DNA of 64,000 bases from Flavobacterium akiainvivens. GTDB lineage: Bacteria > Bacteroidota > Bacteroidia > Flavobacteriales > Flavobacteriaceae. How positions within the stretch are numbered: the stretch's first letter is position 1; every line of letters begins with the position of its first letter. Both the position numbers and the translations under genes were made by a program. Of the stretch, positions 44,596-52,669 are shown one piece after another. Location: positions 3,125,716 to 3,189,715 of the forward strand of contig NZ_LIYD01000005.1 in NCBI RefSeq assembly GCF_001278115.1, read 5' to 3'. The notes beneath the pieces are model-generated. The model made no database searches, was not told the origin of the DNA, and was given only the letters and a program-made list of their open reading frames with translations.

Positions 44596-44955
44596 ATGAG
44601 CTCCATAAAACTAAAAAACATACGCACTTTTTCTTATCACGGCTGCCTGGTTGAGGAAAGCAAAATAGGCAGTGACTACCGTGTTGACCTTGAAATTAAA
44701 ACCGACCTGCGCAAAAGTATGCTTAGCGATGAGCTGGCTGATACGGTTGACTATGTGCACCTTAACAAGATTGTGATGGAAGAAATGGCCATACGCAGCA
44801 AGCTGTTAGAGCATGTGGCACACCGCATTATTAAGCGTATTTTTGATGAATTGCCACAGGTAAGCCGTGCCAATGTTGAGGTTTCTAAATTAAACCCACC
44901 CATTGGCGGTGACGTGGAAGAAGTAACCATACAGATGGAGGAGTTTAGGGCCTGA
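44596..44955 (+). CDS. folB: Dihydroneopterin aldolase
   Basis: 119-aa folate-biosynthesis enzyme that converts dihydroneopterin to 6-hydroxymethyl-dihydropterin. Features: YHGCLVEESKIGSDYRVDLEI near residue 16, the DYVHLNKIVMEE segment near 52, and the VSKLNPPIGGDVEEVTI end near 98 with the conserved Lys. Size fits the family. The 5' flank is entirely CTnAG repeat, so no standard promoter box is visible within 130 bp except those facing away. Confidence 0.93.
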   Translation: MSSIKLKNIRTFSYHGCLVEESKIGSDYRVDLEIKTDLRKSMLSDELADTVDYVHLNKIVMEEMAIRSKLLEHVAHRIIKRIFDELPQVSRANVEVSKLNPPIGGDVEEVTIQMEEFRA

Positions 44956-44956
44956 T

Positions 44957-45046
44957 ATTAAAATATTTAAAGATTTAATAATTAAAAGATTGCAGTAACC
45001 ACGCAAAGAATTTTTTAATCTTTTAAATTTTTCAATCTTTCAATAT
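44957..45046. repeat. Inverted repeat with AT-rich period-8 arms after folB
   Basis: Left arm 44957-44991 (units like TTAAAGAT and TAAAAGAT) and right arm 45011-45046 (AATCTTTT, CAATCTTT) are inverted. It starts just after the folB stop. Confidence 0.72.
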
Positions 45047-45057
45047 AAAAATTTGTT

Positions 45058-45065
45058 TACATTTG
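45058..45065 (+). promoter_or_regulatory. Promoter -7 box (TACATTTG) for tRNA-Cys
   Basis: Exact TAnnTTTG match 17 nt before the tRNA 5' end. Confidence 0.6.
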
Positions 45066-45082
45066 CCATCCGAATAAATACT

Positions 45083-45153
45083 GGCATCTTGGCCGAGTGG
45101 CTAGGCACAGGTCTGCAAAACCTGCTACAGCGGTTCGAATCCGCTAGATGCCT
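45083..45153 (+). tRNA. tRNA-Cys (anticodon GCA)
   Basis: A 71-nt cloverleaf. Acceptor stem GGCATCT pairs with AGATGCC, the anticodon stem-loop is CAGGT-CTGCAAA-ACCTG (anticodon GCA), and the T arm AGCGG-TTCGAAT-CCGCT is perfect. The discriminator base is U, as expected for cysteine tRNA. CCA is not encoded. Transcribed alone; a terminator begins 6 bp downstream. Confidence 0.97.
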
Positions 45154-45159
45154 CAACAA

Positions 45160-45193
45160 ACAAAAAAGCATCCTTTACAGGATGCTTTTTTGT
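45160..45193 (+). terminator. Intrinsic terminator of tRNA-Cys
   Basis: 14-bp stem (45160-45173 with 45180-45193), 6-nt loop, T6 run. Confidence 0.94.
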
Positions 45194-45198
45194 TTTTA

Positions 45199-45277
45199 AA
45201 GCTACTGAGCCGCTGAGTTTCTTAGTTACTAAGCTTTTTTTACCTCAGTGGCTAAGCGGCTTAGAAGCTAAGGAGCT
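45199..45277. repeat. CTnAG period-8 inverted repeat at the 3' end of the LysE gene
   Basis: Arms 45199-45235 and 45243-45277 are inverted CTnAG arrays. The right arm encodes the last codons (Glu-Ala-Pro) and the stop TAG of the LysE-like gene. Confidence 0.85.
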
Positions 45278-45957
45278 TCATTATGCTGCTCCACCCTGTC
45301 TATAGCCTGTTTAAATATTTCCGGAAACCAGCCCTGTATTACCAGGAACGAGCCAAAAACTATTATCACAATGCTTATGCCCTGCTTTATTTTTACTATA
45401 TTTTTCATGGTAAGCTTGCTGCGCAGTTGCTTGGCCAGCATTATTTTGCACACATCTACCAAAAAATACATGGTTAGTGTGCCTATAAAAAATACCATGA
45501 TACGGCTGTTATCCATATTAAGCTTAGGGCCCCAGGTAATAATAATACCCAACCAGAACAGCAGTACACCTATGTTGATGAAATTCAATAAAAAACCCTT
45601 TGCAAACAGGCTGAAATAATCTTTACGGATAATTTCTTTACTGGCGTGGTCTATAAGCTCGCTCTTGGCAGACTTGTTTATTTTTATGTAGGATATAATG
45701 CCGTAAATAAGCATAATGAGCCCCCCGAAGATAAACAGGCCGGGTTCGTCTTTAAGCTTATGAAGCAATTTATAGCTGCTAAAATAAGCTATTAGTATAA
45801 AAAGGATGTCTGATGTTATTGCGCCAAGATCAAACGCTACAGCGGCTTTAAACCCCTTTAAAACGCTTGTTTCAAGAAGCACAAAGAAAACAGCGCCGGG
45901 CGTTATGCTCAAAAAAAATCCCAGCGGTATGGAGCCTGTAAAAATGTCTTCTAACAT
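45268..45957 (-). CDS. LysE family transporter
   Basis: 229 aa starting at ATG 45957 (MLEDIFTGSIPLGFFLSITPG). The frame extends to a TTG at 45981, but the ATG gives the typical N-terminus. Six hydrophobic segments and the LysE-family TPGAVFFVLLETSVLKGFKAA region near residue 19 are visible. Family members export amino acids; the substrate is unknown. The final codons lie in a CTnAG repeat arm. The 5' flank is another CTnAG repeat (46003 onward). Confidence 0.83.
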   Translation of the reverse strand: MLEDIFTGSIPLGFFLSITPGAVFFVLLETSVLKGFKAAVAFDLGAITSDILFILIAYFSSYKLLHKLKDEPGLFIFGGLIMLIYGIISYIKINKSAKSELIDHASKEIIRKDYFSLFAKGFLLNFINIGVLLFWLGIIITWGPKLNMDNSRIMVFFIGTLTMYFLVDVCKIMLAKQLRSKLTMKNIVKIKQGISIVIIVFGSFLVIQGWFPEIFKQAIDRVEQHNEAP

Positions 45958-46002
45958 TAATGAAGTTTGTGGAGGCGGCAAGTTACGATTTTTTATCGAA
46001 AA

Positions 46003-46139
46003 AGGTTCTGAGGTGCTTAGGTTCTGAGGTACTAAGGTTTTTAACTCAGTACCTAAAAAAGAAAAACCGGAAGCCTGAACCCCCGGTTTTTATCAGAAAC
46101 TATATTTTAAACTCAGTACCTAAGCACCTCAGAACCTTA
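46003..46139. repeat. CTnAG period-8 repeats between LysE and GIN paralog 1
   Basis: Array 46003-46040 is followed by inverted units at 46044-46057 and 46111-46139. A hairpin AAAAACCGG/CCGGTTTTT (about 46063-46091) in between reads as a terminator. The last array ends at the stop codon of GIN paralog 1. Confidence 0.82.
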
Positions 46140-46784
46140 TTTAGACCTCTTAATAACCGCATCGTTAGTAGCAGTTTCGTTAATGGTTTCAGGGCTGCCG
46201 TGTATGGCTATTACGGCGTCGGCATCGGCAGTGGCGTTAACCACACCACTGGCTGTAATATTAGCCACTGCATCGTTAACCGCAGTAACTATGGTGTTTG
46301 TTGTTTTAAGTTTTTCAGCATCAAGCACTGCATCGCTGTCTACCCTTATGCTGTGGTCTACTGCACTTCCGGTAAGGGTTACAACGGCATCGCCGGAAGC
46401 AGCTGTTAACAGCGCCGTTACATTTACGTTAAGTTCTACATGGGCATCCTGGTGTACTGATATAGAAAGTTCTTTTACTTTTAGTTCGTCTTTACCGGTT
46501 ACAGCAGCATCTGAAGACGCCGCAAGGCGCTGAAAACCTTTTTTGTAGTAAAGCGTTGCCTTTCCATCACCGGTTATAACAAGGTTACCGGCTTCCTGGT
46601 GTACTTCTATCTCGTTATCTTCTTCGTTACCATCTACAACAAGCTTGCTTTCGTTAGACTCTACCAGTGTAAGCACCACATCGCCTACAACAGCAAGGTT
46701 CTTAAATTCTTCTACTTTAATGGTTTGCTGTGCCGATGCCATTCCGAAAAAGGCAAGTGCGGCGGTAATATAAAATGTTTTCAT
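46137..46784 (-). CDS. GIN-domain (DUF2807) secreted protein, paralog 1
   Basis: 215 aa from ATG 46784 (MKTFYITAALAFFGMASAQQ). The longer frame upstream adds 19 residues before a clear signal peptide and is rejected. The mature part is a DUF2807/head-GIN beta-helix with a periodic turn motif carrying Asp at all seven positions (SSDAA, HQDAH, SGDAV, DSDAV, VNDAV, DADAV, TNDAV). Nearly the same as paralog 3, including length. Family members are annotated as putative auto-transporter adhesins; the export route is unclear. It begins 56 bp below the end of paralog 2 on the same strand. Confidence 0.85.
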   Translation of the reverse strand: MKTFYITAALAFFGMASAQQTIKVEEFKNLAVVGDVVLTLVESNESKLVVDGNEEDNEIEVHQEAGNLVITGDGKATLYYKKGFQRLAASSDAAVTGKDELKVKELSISVHQDAHVELNVNVTALLTAASGDAVVTLTGSAVDHSIRVDSDAVLDAEKLKTTNTIVTAVNDAVANITASGVVNATADADAVIAIHGSPETINETATNDAVIKRSK

Positions 46785-46840
46785 ACGTAAGTTATTAAAG
46801 ATTGATTGGTTTAAAAAAATAAAAGATTGTGCCGAAAACA

Positions 46841-47476
46841 CTAAGCTTTTTTAATAACGCCGTCGCTATCGGTTGTATTGTTTATTTTTTCGGGATTGCC
46901 GTGTATTTCTATAACGGCATCGCTATCGGCCAGGGCGTTTATTACTTTTTTGGCTTTTACAGCTGCGTGTGCGTCAGATGATGCTGTAACACTTGTAACA
47001 TCTGTTTCGAGCCCAGAAGCCTTTAAAACAGCGTCAGACTGTATGGCAACGGTATGTTCTTTAACCGAACCTGTAAGTGTTACCACCGCATCTTCGGTAG
47101 CCACGGTATTCAGCTTGTCGGTTTTCATTTCAAGGGTTACCCTTGCATCACTGGAAGCCACAAGGGTAAACAGCTTGCCGGTTATAACATCTTTGCCGGT
47201 AACAACACAGTCTTCAGATGCGGCAAGGGTTTCTATGTTTTTATAGTACAGGGTTACATGGCCGTCTCCGCTAATGCTTAACATATCATTTTCCTGGTCT
47301 ACCTGCACTTCGTCGTCGTCGGCAGTAATAACCAGTTTGTTTTCAGATGATTTTATAAGCGTAACGTGTACATCGCCATTAACGGCAAGGTTTTTAAAGT
47401 TGCTTACAGAGGTTGTGGTTTGTGCTGAGGCTATGCCAAACAAAGCCAGTGCAGCAAGGGTGTAGATGGTTTTCAT
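46841..47476 (-). CDS. GIN-domain (DUF2807) secreted protein, paralog 2
   Basis: 211 aa. Signal peptide MKTIYTLAALALFGIASAQ, then the same beta-helix. Its turn ladder reads SEDC, SSDA, TEDA, QSDA, SSDA, DSDA, DSDG, so all seven turns carry Asp. The upstream 35 bp (ACGTAAGTTATT and an AT-rich period-8 stretch) are shared with paralog 1, so the duplicated unit included the 5' flank. Role unknown; surface or periplasmic. Confidence 0.85.
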   Translation of the reverse strand: MKTIYTLAALALFGIASAQTTTSVSNFKNLAVNGDVHVTLIKSSENKLVITADDDEVQVDQENDMLSISGDGHVTLYYKNIETLAASEDCVVTGKDVITGKLFTLVASSDARVTLEMKTDKLNTVATEDAVVTLTGSVKEHTVAIQSDAVLKASGLETDVTSVTASSDAHAAVKAKKVINALADSDAVIEIHGNPEKINNTTDSDGVIKKA

Positions 47477-47558
47477 ACGTAAGTTATTTAAAGATTGAAT
47501 GATTTAAAAATTTGAAGATTTTGTAATTATGCCGGCCTTCGACAAGCTCAGGCTGACC

Positions 47559-47594
47559 ACTAAGTAGCTAAGCGACTCAGAACCTAAGTGACTA
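47559..47594. repeat. CTnAG period-8 array ending at the stop of GIN paralog 3
   Basis: A single array of about four units directly after the stop codon (minus strand). It is next to a CCTTCGACAAGCTCAGGCTGAC element at 47535-47558. Confidence 0.75.
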
Positions 47595-48239
47595 TTTAGA
47601 CCTTTTAATAACCGCTTCATTAGTAGCGGTTTCGTTAACGATTTTAGGGCTGCCATGAATGTCTATTACTGAGTTGGTATCGGCAGTTGCGTTTACGGTT
47701 TGGCTGGCGGTAATGTTAGCCACGGCATTGTTAGTTGTGTTTACGGTAGTGTTAGTTGTTTTAAGTTTTTCGGCATTAAGTACTGCATCGCTGTCTACAC
47801 TCACATTGTGGTCTGTAGCTTTTCCGGTAAGGGTTAAAACTGCATCGCTGGCAACAGCTGTACTTAATGCTGTTACGTTTATGTTAAGCTCTACATGAGC
47901 ATCACTGGCAACAGCTATTGTAAGCTCTTTTACCTTTAGCTCGTCTTTACCGGTTATAATGGCATCACTTGCAGCGGCAAGGTGCTGAAAACCTTTTTTG
48001 TAGTAAAGGGTTGCCTTTCCATCTCCGCTTATGGCAAGGCTATGGGTTGCCTGTTTTACTTCTACCTCGTTATCTTCTTCGTTACTGGCTATAACCAGCT
48101 TACTTTCGTTTGACTGTACCAGTGTAAGTACCACATCGCCACTAACGGCAAGGGTTTCAAACTCTTCTATTTTAATAGTTTGCTGTGCAGATGCCAGTCC
48201 GAAAAAGGTAAGTGCAGCAAGGGTATAGATGGTTTTCAT
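47592..48239 (-). CDS. GIN-domain (DUF2807) secreted protein, paralog 3
   Basis: 215 aa with signal peptide MKTIYTLAALTFFGLASAQQ. Very similar to paralog 1 over the full length (shared GKATLYYKKGFQ and SDAVLNAEKLKTTN stretches and the same C-terminal AVIKRSK), so they are a recent duplicate pair. The ladder is SDA, SDA, SDA, SDA, NNA, TNS, NEA: the last three turns have Asn or Glu positions instead of Asp. Confidence 0.85.
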   Translation of the reverse strand: MKTIYTLAALTFFGLASAQQTIKIEEFETLAVSGDVVLTLVQSNESKLVIASNEEDNEVEVKQATHSLAISGDGKATLYYKKGFQHLAAASDAIITGKDELKVKELTIAVASDAHVELNINVTALSTAVASDAVLTLTGKATDHNVSVDSDAVLNAEKLKTTNTTVNTTNNAVANITASQTVNATADTNSVIDIHGSPKIVNETATNEAVIKRSK

Positions 48240-48305
48240 TTTTATCGATTATTAGATTTTTCGACTTCAGGTAATTCAAAATATAAAATTTAGAATTTAA
48301 AATAA

Positions 48306-48962
48306 TTATTTGGCTCTTTTTACAACGCCGTTGGCTGCCTTAACCTCGTTAACCTGCTTAGGGTTGCCGTAAATGGTAAGTTCGCCGCCCGATGCCACGT
48401 TTACACTTACTTCATCTTTAGCATTTACAGCTGCTTTTGCGCCAGCTGCTATTGTGATTTCTACTTTAGTGGCTTCTACTTTTTTAGCATCAAAATTAGC
48501 GCCCGATGCTATGGCTGCCTCTATTTTCTTAGCCTTGCCCGTAATAACCACTTCGCTGCCCGAAGCTGCTGCGGTTTGCAGGGTTTCAACATCAGTCACA
48601 AAGTGTACTTTAGAGCCTGCTGCCACACTAAGGGCAAATTCGGTTCCGGTAAAGGCGTCTTTGCTATGGGCCTCTGCCCCACCGCCTACTGCCAGGTTTT
48701 GCATGGCCGAAGTATAATATACAGTGGCCGATACACCTTCGTTACCCTTTGCAAGGCTTAGCGCCGTGTTCTCTCCATCGCTGGCAATTTTAAGGTTACC
48801 GGCATTGCCTTTGGTTACTTCTATACTGCTTGTGGTGGCTTTTACGAATGTAAGGTTTATTTTACCGGTAACGGCAAGTGTGCTGAATTCCCTCAGCTCG
48901 TTTTTTTGTGCCGATACAAAGCCAAATGTTGCTATAGCCGCAAGGGTGTAGATTGATTTCAT
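48306..48962 (-). CDS. GIN-domain (DUF2807) secreted protein, paralog 4
   Basis: 218 aa, signal peptide MKSIYTLAAIATFGFVSAQ. Same beta-helix but with Gly in the turns where paralogs 1-3 have Asp: GGGAEA, AAGSKV, ASGSEV, ASGANF, AAGAKA, ASGGEL. This Gly form is the usual DUF2807 pattern. The 5' flank at 48970-49007 is an AT-rich period-8 array (TGATTTAA units). The C-terminus VVKRAK resembles that of paralogs 1 and 3. Confidence 0.85.
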   Translation of the reverse strand: MKSIYTLAAIATFGFVSAQKNELREFSTLAVTGKINLTFVKATTSSIEVTKGNAGNLKIASDGENTALSLAKGNEGVSATVYYTSAMQNLAVGGGAEAHSKDAFTGTEFALSVAAGSKVHFVTDVETLQTAAASGSEVVITGKAKKIEAAIASGANFDAKKVEATKVEITIAAGAKAAVNAKDEVSVNVASGGELTIYGNPKQVNEVKAANGVVKRAK

Positions 48963-49060
48963 ATTTTTTTGATTTAATGATTGAAAAATTTAATGATTTA
49001 ATGATTGTTACTGGTAAAGACAGCGTGTTTTAGAAATTGTTACAGTTTTTGAGGAAAAAG

Positions 49061-49224
49061 TTTCTGAGGTGCTGAGGCACTTAGGTTCTGAGTATAAAAA
49101 AACCGGGAATAATCCCGGTTTGTGTTTATCTAAGATTACTTCGTCGTTCCTCCTAGTAATGACAGAACCCGAAGAAAGTGTTATAAAAAACTAAGTACCT
49201 CAGTGTCTTAGCAACTCAGTACCT
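49061..49224. repeat. CTnAG period-8 repeats around a terminator, after GIN paralog 5
   Basis: Inverted arrays 49061-49093 and 49190-49224 enclose a terminator (49097-49121) and a GATTACTTCG...AATGACA element (49131-49162). The right array ends at the paralog 5 stop. Confidence 0.8.
49097..49121 (-). terminator. Intrinsic terminator of GIN paralog 5
   Basis: AAACCGGGA/TCCCGGTTT stem with a 4-nt loop. On the minus strand a T7 run follows. Confidence 0.87.
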
Positions 49225-49895
49225 TATTTAATAACATTGATTCGGCCGCCTGCGGTTTTGCTTTCGTTTACCTGCTTAGGGTTGCCATAAATGTCTATAT
49301 CGCCACCGGCACGGGTTTTAGCCTCAACAAGTTCTGTTGCATATACATCGGCTTCGCCACCGGCGTTTATGGCAATAACGGTCTGGCTGGTTTCCAGGTT
49401 TTTGCCTTTAAGTATAGCGCCTGATTTTAACACCACATCATGGTTGGTAGCTGTACCGCTTAACTCCAGTATACCGCCCGAAGCTGCATTGCTGTTAAGC
49501 TTGCTTACCTCAAGGTTTAGTTTTACGGTAGCGCCTTCTTTGGCATCGGTTTTAAAGGCTGTGCCCTTAAAGGTATCGGCAGAGCTTACAAAGGCGCCCT
49601 CGCTGGCTTCTACCTGGTCTATATTGCCTTTGTAATAAACAGTTGCCTCAACGTCTTCGCCCTGAAGCAGTTTTGTAAACTTCATGCGTATTTTAAGGTC
49701 GTTGTTTTTGTTGACCACCTCTACATCGCCGGCTTTTTCGCCGCGTATTTCAATTTTGTTTTCGGTAGATTTTACAAGCGTTACGGTTATCTGGTCGAAC
49801 GCGCGAACGGTGGTAAAATCGCCCAGGCTCTTGTTTACCTGTGCTGTTATAAGCTGGCTAAAGCCAATAAATGCTGCAATGATTAATTTTTTCAT
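49224..49895 (-). CDS. GIN-domain (DUF2807) secreted protein, paralog 5
   Basis: 223 aa, signal peptide MKKLIIAAFIGFSQLITAQ. The most divergent of the five. Turn ladder of Gly type (SEGAF, KEGAT, ASGGI, KSGAI, NAGGE, RAGGD, TAGGR). It also lacks the KTIY-type leader shared by the others, so it is probably the oldest member of the array or an independent copy. Followed by its own terminator; upstream is a period-8 AAGTC-type array (49912-49942). Confidence 0.84.
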   Translation of the reverse strand: MKKLIIAAFIGFSQLITAQVNKSLGDFTTVRAFDQITVTLVKSTENKIEIRGEKAGDVEVVNKNNDLKIRMKFTKLLQGEDVEATVYYKGNIDQVEASEGAFVSSADTFKGTAFKTDAKEGATVKLNLEVSKLNSNAASGGILELSGTATNHDVVLKSGAILKGKNLETSQTVIAINAGGEADVYATELVEAKTRAGGDIDIYGNPKQVNESKTAGGRINVIK

Positions 49896-50040
49896 GATGA
49901 TTTTTTTAAGTCAAAAGTTTAAAGTCAAAAAGTCTTAAAGTGCCCTTAGACTCCCGATAGCTGGGAAAGGGTGACAATAATACTGTAAAGACAGAAAAAA
50001 CTGCCTTTTGTTACACTTAGGCAAATTTTGTACCATAAAA

Positions 50041-50121
50041 AAGCAACTGAGCTACTAAGCTTCTTAGCCGCTTAGCTAAAAAAGCTTAGTAGCTCAGTGA
50101 CTCAGAAGCTTAGCAGCTTCT
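50041..50121. repeat. CTnAG period-8 inverted repeat after rnr
   Basis: Left array 50041-50079 and right array 50082-50121, nearly touching. The clearest case of the unit: CTGAG-CTA, CTAAG-CTT, CTTAG-CCG, CTTAG-CTA. It starts 1 bp after the rnr stop on the minus strand. Confidence 0.88.
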
Positions 50122-50122
50122 T

Positions 50123-52309
50123 TTATTCATTCTTCCTGAGAAACGTAAAGTCCAGCTGTTTTTTAACCAGGTCGGCGTTTTTAACCTTAACCCAAACCTC
50201 GTCGCCCAGCTGTAGCAGGTTGTGGGTAACCTCGCCTACAAGGGCATATTGTTTTTCGTCAAAGGTGTAGTAATCGTCTTTTATCTCGCGGATGCGGCAC
50301 ATGCCTTCGCACTTATTGCTTACAATTTCTACATAAATACCCCACTCTGTAACGCCCGATATTACACCCAGGAACTCTTCATCTTTATGGTCGAGCATAA
50401 ACTTAACCTGCATATATTTGATGCTGTCGCGCTCTGCATTGGCTGCCAGGTTTTCCATATTGCTACTGTGCACGCAAAGCTCTTCATAATGCTCTTTATC
50501 GGCGGTTTTAGCACCATCAAGATAGTGTTGCAGCAACCTGTGCGCCATAACGTCAGGGTAACGTCGTATAGGCGATGTAAAGTGCGAATAATAGTCGAAC
50601 GCCAGGCCGTAGTGGCCTATGTTATCCGTACTGTATTTGGCCTTGCTCATACTGCGAATGGCCAGTGTATCTACCAGGTTTTGCTCTTTTTTACCCTGAA
50701 CTTCTGTTAAAAGGTTATTAAGCGATTTTGAGATATCTCCTTTAGACTTAAAGTTTATAGAATAGCCAAACTTAGAGATAACCGTTTGCAGGTTAATTAG
50801 TTTGTCTTCATCGGGCTCATCGTGAATGCGGTATACAAACGGCTTTTCAGGGCGCTGCTTACCTATAAATTCGGCCACCTTACGGTTAGCCAAAAGCATA
50901 AATTCTTCAATAAGGTGGTTGGCATCTTTGGCTACTTTAAAGTATACACCTACCGGTTCTGCATTTTCATCAAGGTTGAATTTAACTTCTACTTTATCAA
51001 ATGAAATAGCACCGTTTGCCATACGCTTGCGGCGCAGTATTTTAGCCAGCTCGTCAAGCTTTAATGTAGCATCCTGAATATCAGCAGGTACAGTGTACTC
51101 CTCCCCTGTCAATGATATTTCAGCAGGTATTGTATTGCCCTTGGTTTCAATAATATGCTGGGCCTCCTCATAGGCAAAACGCTGGTCTGAATAAATAACC
51201 GTACGGCCAAACCACTGGTTTTTAACCTCTGCCTTTTCGTTAATTTCAAATATGGCCGAGAAAGTATATTTCTCCTCATGTGGCCTTAACGAACACGCAT
51301 AGTTGCTCAGCACTTCCGGCAGCATGGGCACTACCCTGTCTACCAGGTAAACAGACGTTGCACGGTTGTAAGCCTCGGCATCAAGAATGGTACCTTCTTC
51401 CAGGTAATAACTTACGTCGGCAATGTGTATACCTACCTCATAATTACCGTTTTCCAGCTTTTGGTACGACAGTGCATCATCAAAATCCTTGGCATCTTTA
51501 GGGTCGATAGTAAAGGTTAAGATATTACGCATATCCCTCCTGCGGGCAATTTCTTCGGGGTGAATTTCGGTATCAATCTTCTGGGCATAGGCCTCAACAT
51601 CTACAGGGAAATCGCTTGGCAGGCCGTATTCGGCAAGTATGGCGTGAATTTCGGTATTGTGTTCGCCGGGCTTGCCCAATACCCTTAGCACCTCACCAAA
51701 AGGGCTGTCGGCTTTGGCAGGCCAGTCGTCCATCTTAACCAGAACAACATCGCCGTGCTGGGCATCGCCTATTTTATTTTTTGGGATAAAAATATCGGTA
51801 TACATCTTGGCATTGGCAGTGCTTACAAAGGCAAAATTTTTCTGGATGTCTATAACACCCACAAATTCAGTCTTATGGCGTTCAATAATTTCTACCACTT
51901 CGCCTTCAGGCCTGCGGCCACGGCGGCGGTTGTATATATATACCTTAACCTTGTCTTTATCAAGGGCTTTGTTGAGGTTATTGGTAGGGATAAATACATC
52001 ATCTTCCAGCTCTGGCGATACAAAATAGGCCGTTTTGCGGCTGGTCATATCAATTGTGCCTTCTATATAGTCGGCCTTGCTTATCACACGGTATTTACCT
52101 TTATCGGTTTCTTCAATCTTTTCTTTACCGGCAAGCAATTTCAGTTCTTTGATAATCAGGTTCCTGCTTTGGGTGTCGTTAAGCTCCAGCGCTGCGGCTA
52201 TCTGCTTGTAGTTGAATGACTTATTAGGGTCTTTAGAGAGTATCTTGTAAATTTTGTGCGAAAAGTCTTTTTCTTTCTTCACTGACGGTTTTCCGTTCTT
52301 CTTATTCAT
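50123..52309 (-). CDS. rnr: Ribonuclease R
   Basis: 728 aa from ATG 52309 (MNKKNGKPSVKKEKDF). The frame reaches back to 52471 but those 54 residues are not family-like and would overlap the divergent DUF2007 gene. 3'-5' exoribonuclease with a winged-helix N-terminus (about 15-80), cold-shock domains (about 85-250), the RNB catalytic domain with the acidic site TIDPKDAKDFDDAL near 270, and a C-terminal S1 domain (LGVISGVTEWGIYVEI near 640). Degrades structured RNA and helps rRNA quality control. Followed by a CTnAG repeat. Confidence 0.95.
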   Translation of the reverse strand: MNKKNGKPSVKKEKDFSHKIYKILSKDPNKSFNYKQIAAALELNDTQSRNLIIKELKLLAGKEKIEETDKGKYRVISKADYIEGTIDMTSRKTAYFVSPELEDDVFIPTNNLNKALDKDKVKVYIYNRRRGRRPEGEVVEIIERHKTEFVGVIDIQKNFAFVSTANAKMYTDIFIPKNKIGDAQHGDVVLVKMDDWPAKADSPFGEVLRVLGKPGEHNTEIHAILAEYGLPSDFPVDVEAYAQKIDTEIHPEEIARRRDMRNILTFTIDPKDAKDFDDALSYQKLENGNYEVGIHIADVSYYLEEGTILDAEAYNRATSVYLVDRVVPMLPEVLSNYACSLRPHEEKYTFSAIFEINEKAEVKNQWFGRTVIYSDQRFAYEEAQHIIETKGNTIPAEISLTGEEYTVPADIQDATLKLDELAKILRRKRMANGAISFDKVEVKFNLDENAEPVGVYFKVAKDANHLIEEFMLLANRKVAEFIGKQRPEKPFVYRIHDEPDEDKLINLQTVISKFGYSINFKSKGDISKSLNNLLTEVQGKKEQNLVDTLAIRSMSKAKYSTDNIGHYGLAFDYYSHFTSPIRRYPDVMAHRLLQHYLDGAKTADKEHYEELCVHSSNMENLAANAERDSIKYMQVKFMLDHKDEEFLGVISGVTEWGIYVEIVSNKCEGMCRIREIKDDYYTFDEKQYALVGEVTHNLLQLGDEVWVKVKNADLVKKQLDFTFLRKNE

Positions 52310-52429
52310 ATAACTTTTAAAATTTGCAGGAAAAATACGAATTACTAACAGAATTATAAGAGTCTTTAATGAAATAATAACGTTTAAACCTGTAACTTTA
52401 TACAGTATATACACAATACTAACAGGCCT

Positions 52430-52669
52430 ATGGAACATTTTGTAACCGCAGCCGTATTTACTTACCCCCACGAAATAGCCATACTAAAGCACCTGCTGCA
52501 GGATGCCGGCATACCTTTTTACTTCCAGAACGAAACCATGGCTGCCTTTGCACCCCTGTATGCAAACGCCCTGGGCGGCATAAGGCTACTGGTTCACCCA
52601 AACGACTTACCTACCGTAAAAGATATACTCGACAGTTTTAAATACAACAACCATTTAAAAATAGTTTAG
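52430..52669 (+). CDS. DUF2007 domain protein (putative signal-transducing protein)
   Basis: 79 aa. The N-terminal TYPHEIAILKHLLQDAGIPFYFQNE is the DUF2007 signature, a ferredoxin-like small domain also fused to other proteins. Function unknown. Divergent from rnr and just left of the AT-rich origin-like spacer. A near-consensus -7 box (TAACTTTA, 52393-52400) lies about 30 nt upstream. Confidence 0.82.
   Translation: MEHFVTAAVFTYPHEIAILKHLLQDAGIPFYFQNETMAAFAPLYANALGGIRLLVHPNDLPTVKDILDSFKYNNHLKIV

Noticed and set aside
46785..46841. 19-residue extension of GIN paralog 1
   Set aside because: It precedes a complete signal peptide that begins exactly like those of paralogs 2-4.
41164..50121. 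CRISPR array as an explanation of the periodic repeats
   Set aside because: The period is 8 bp, units are degenerate, there are no spacers of 30 bp and no cas genes.
52310..52471. N-terminal extension of rnr
   Set aside because: The 54 extra residues are not family-like and would overlap the divergent DUF2007 gene; ATG 52309 gives a normal RNase R.
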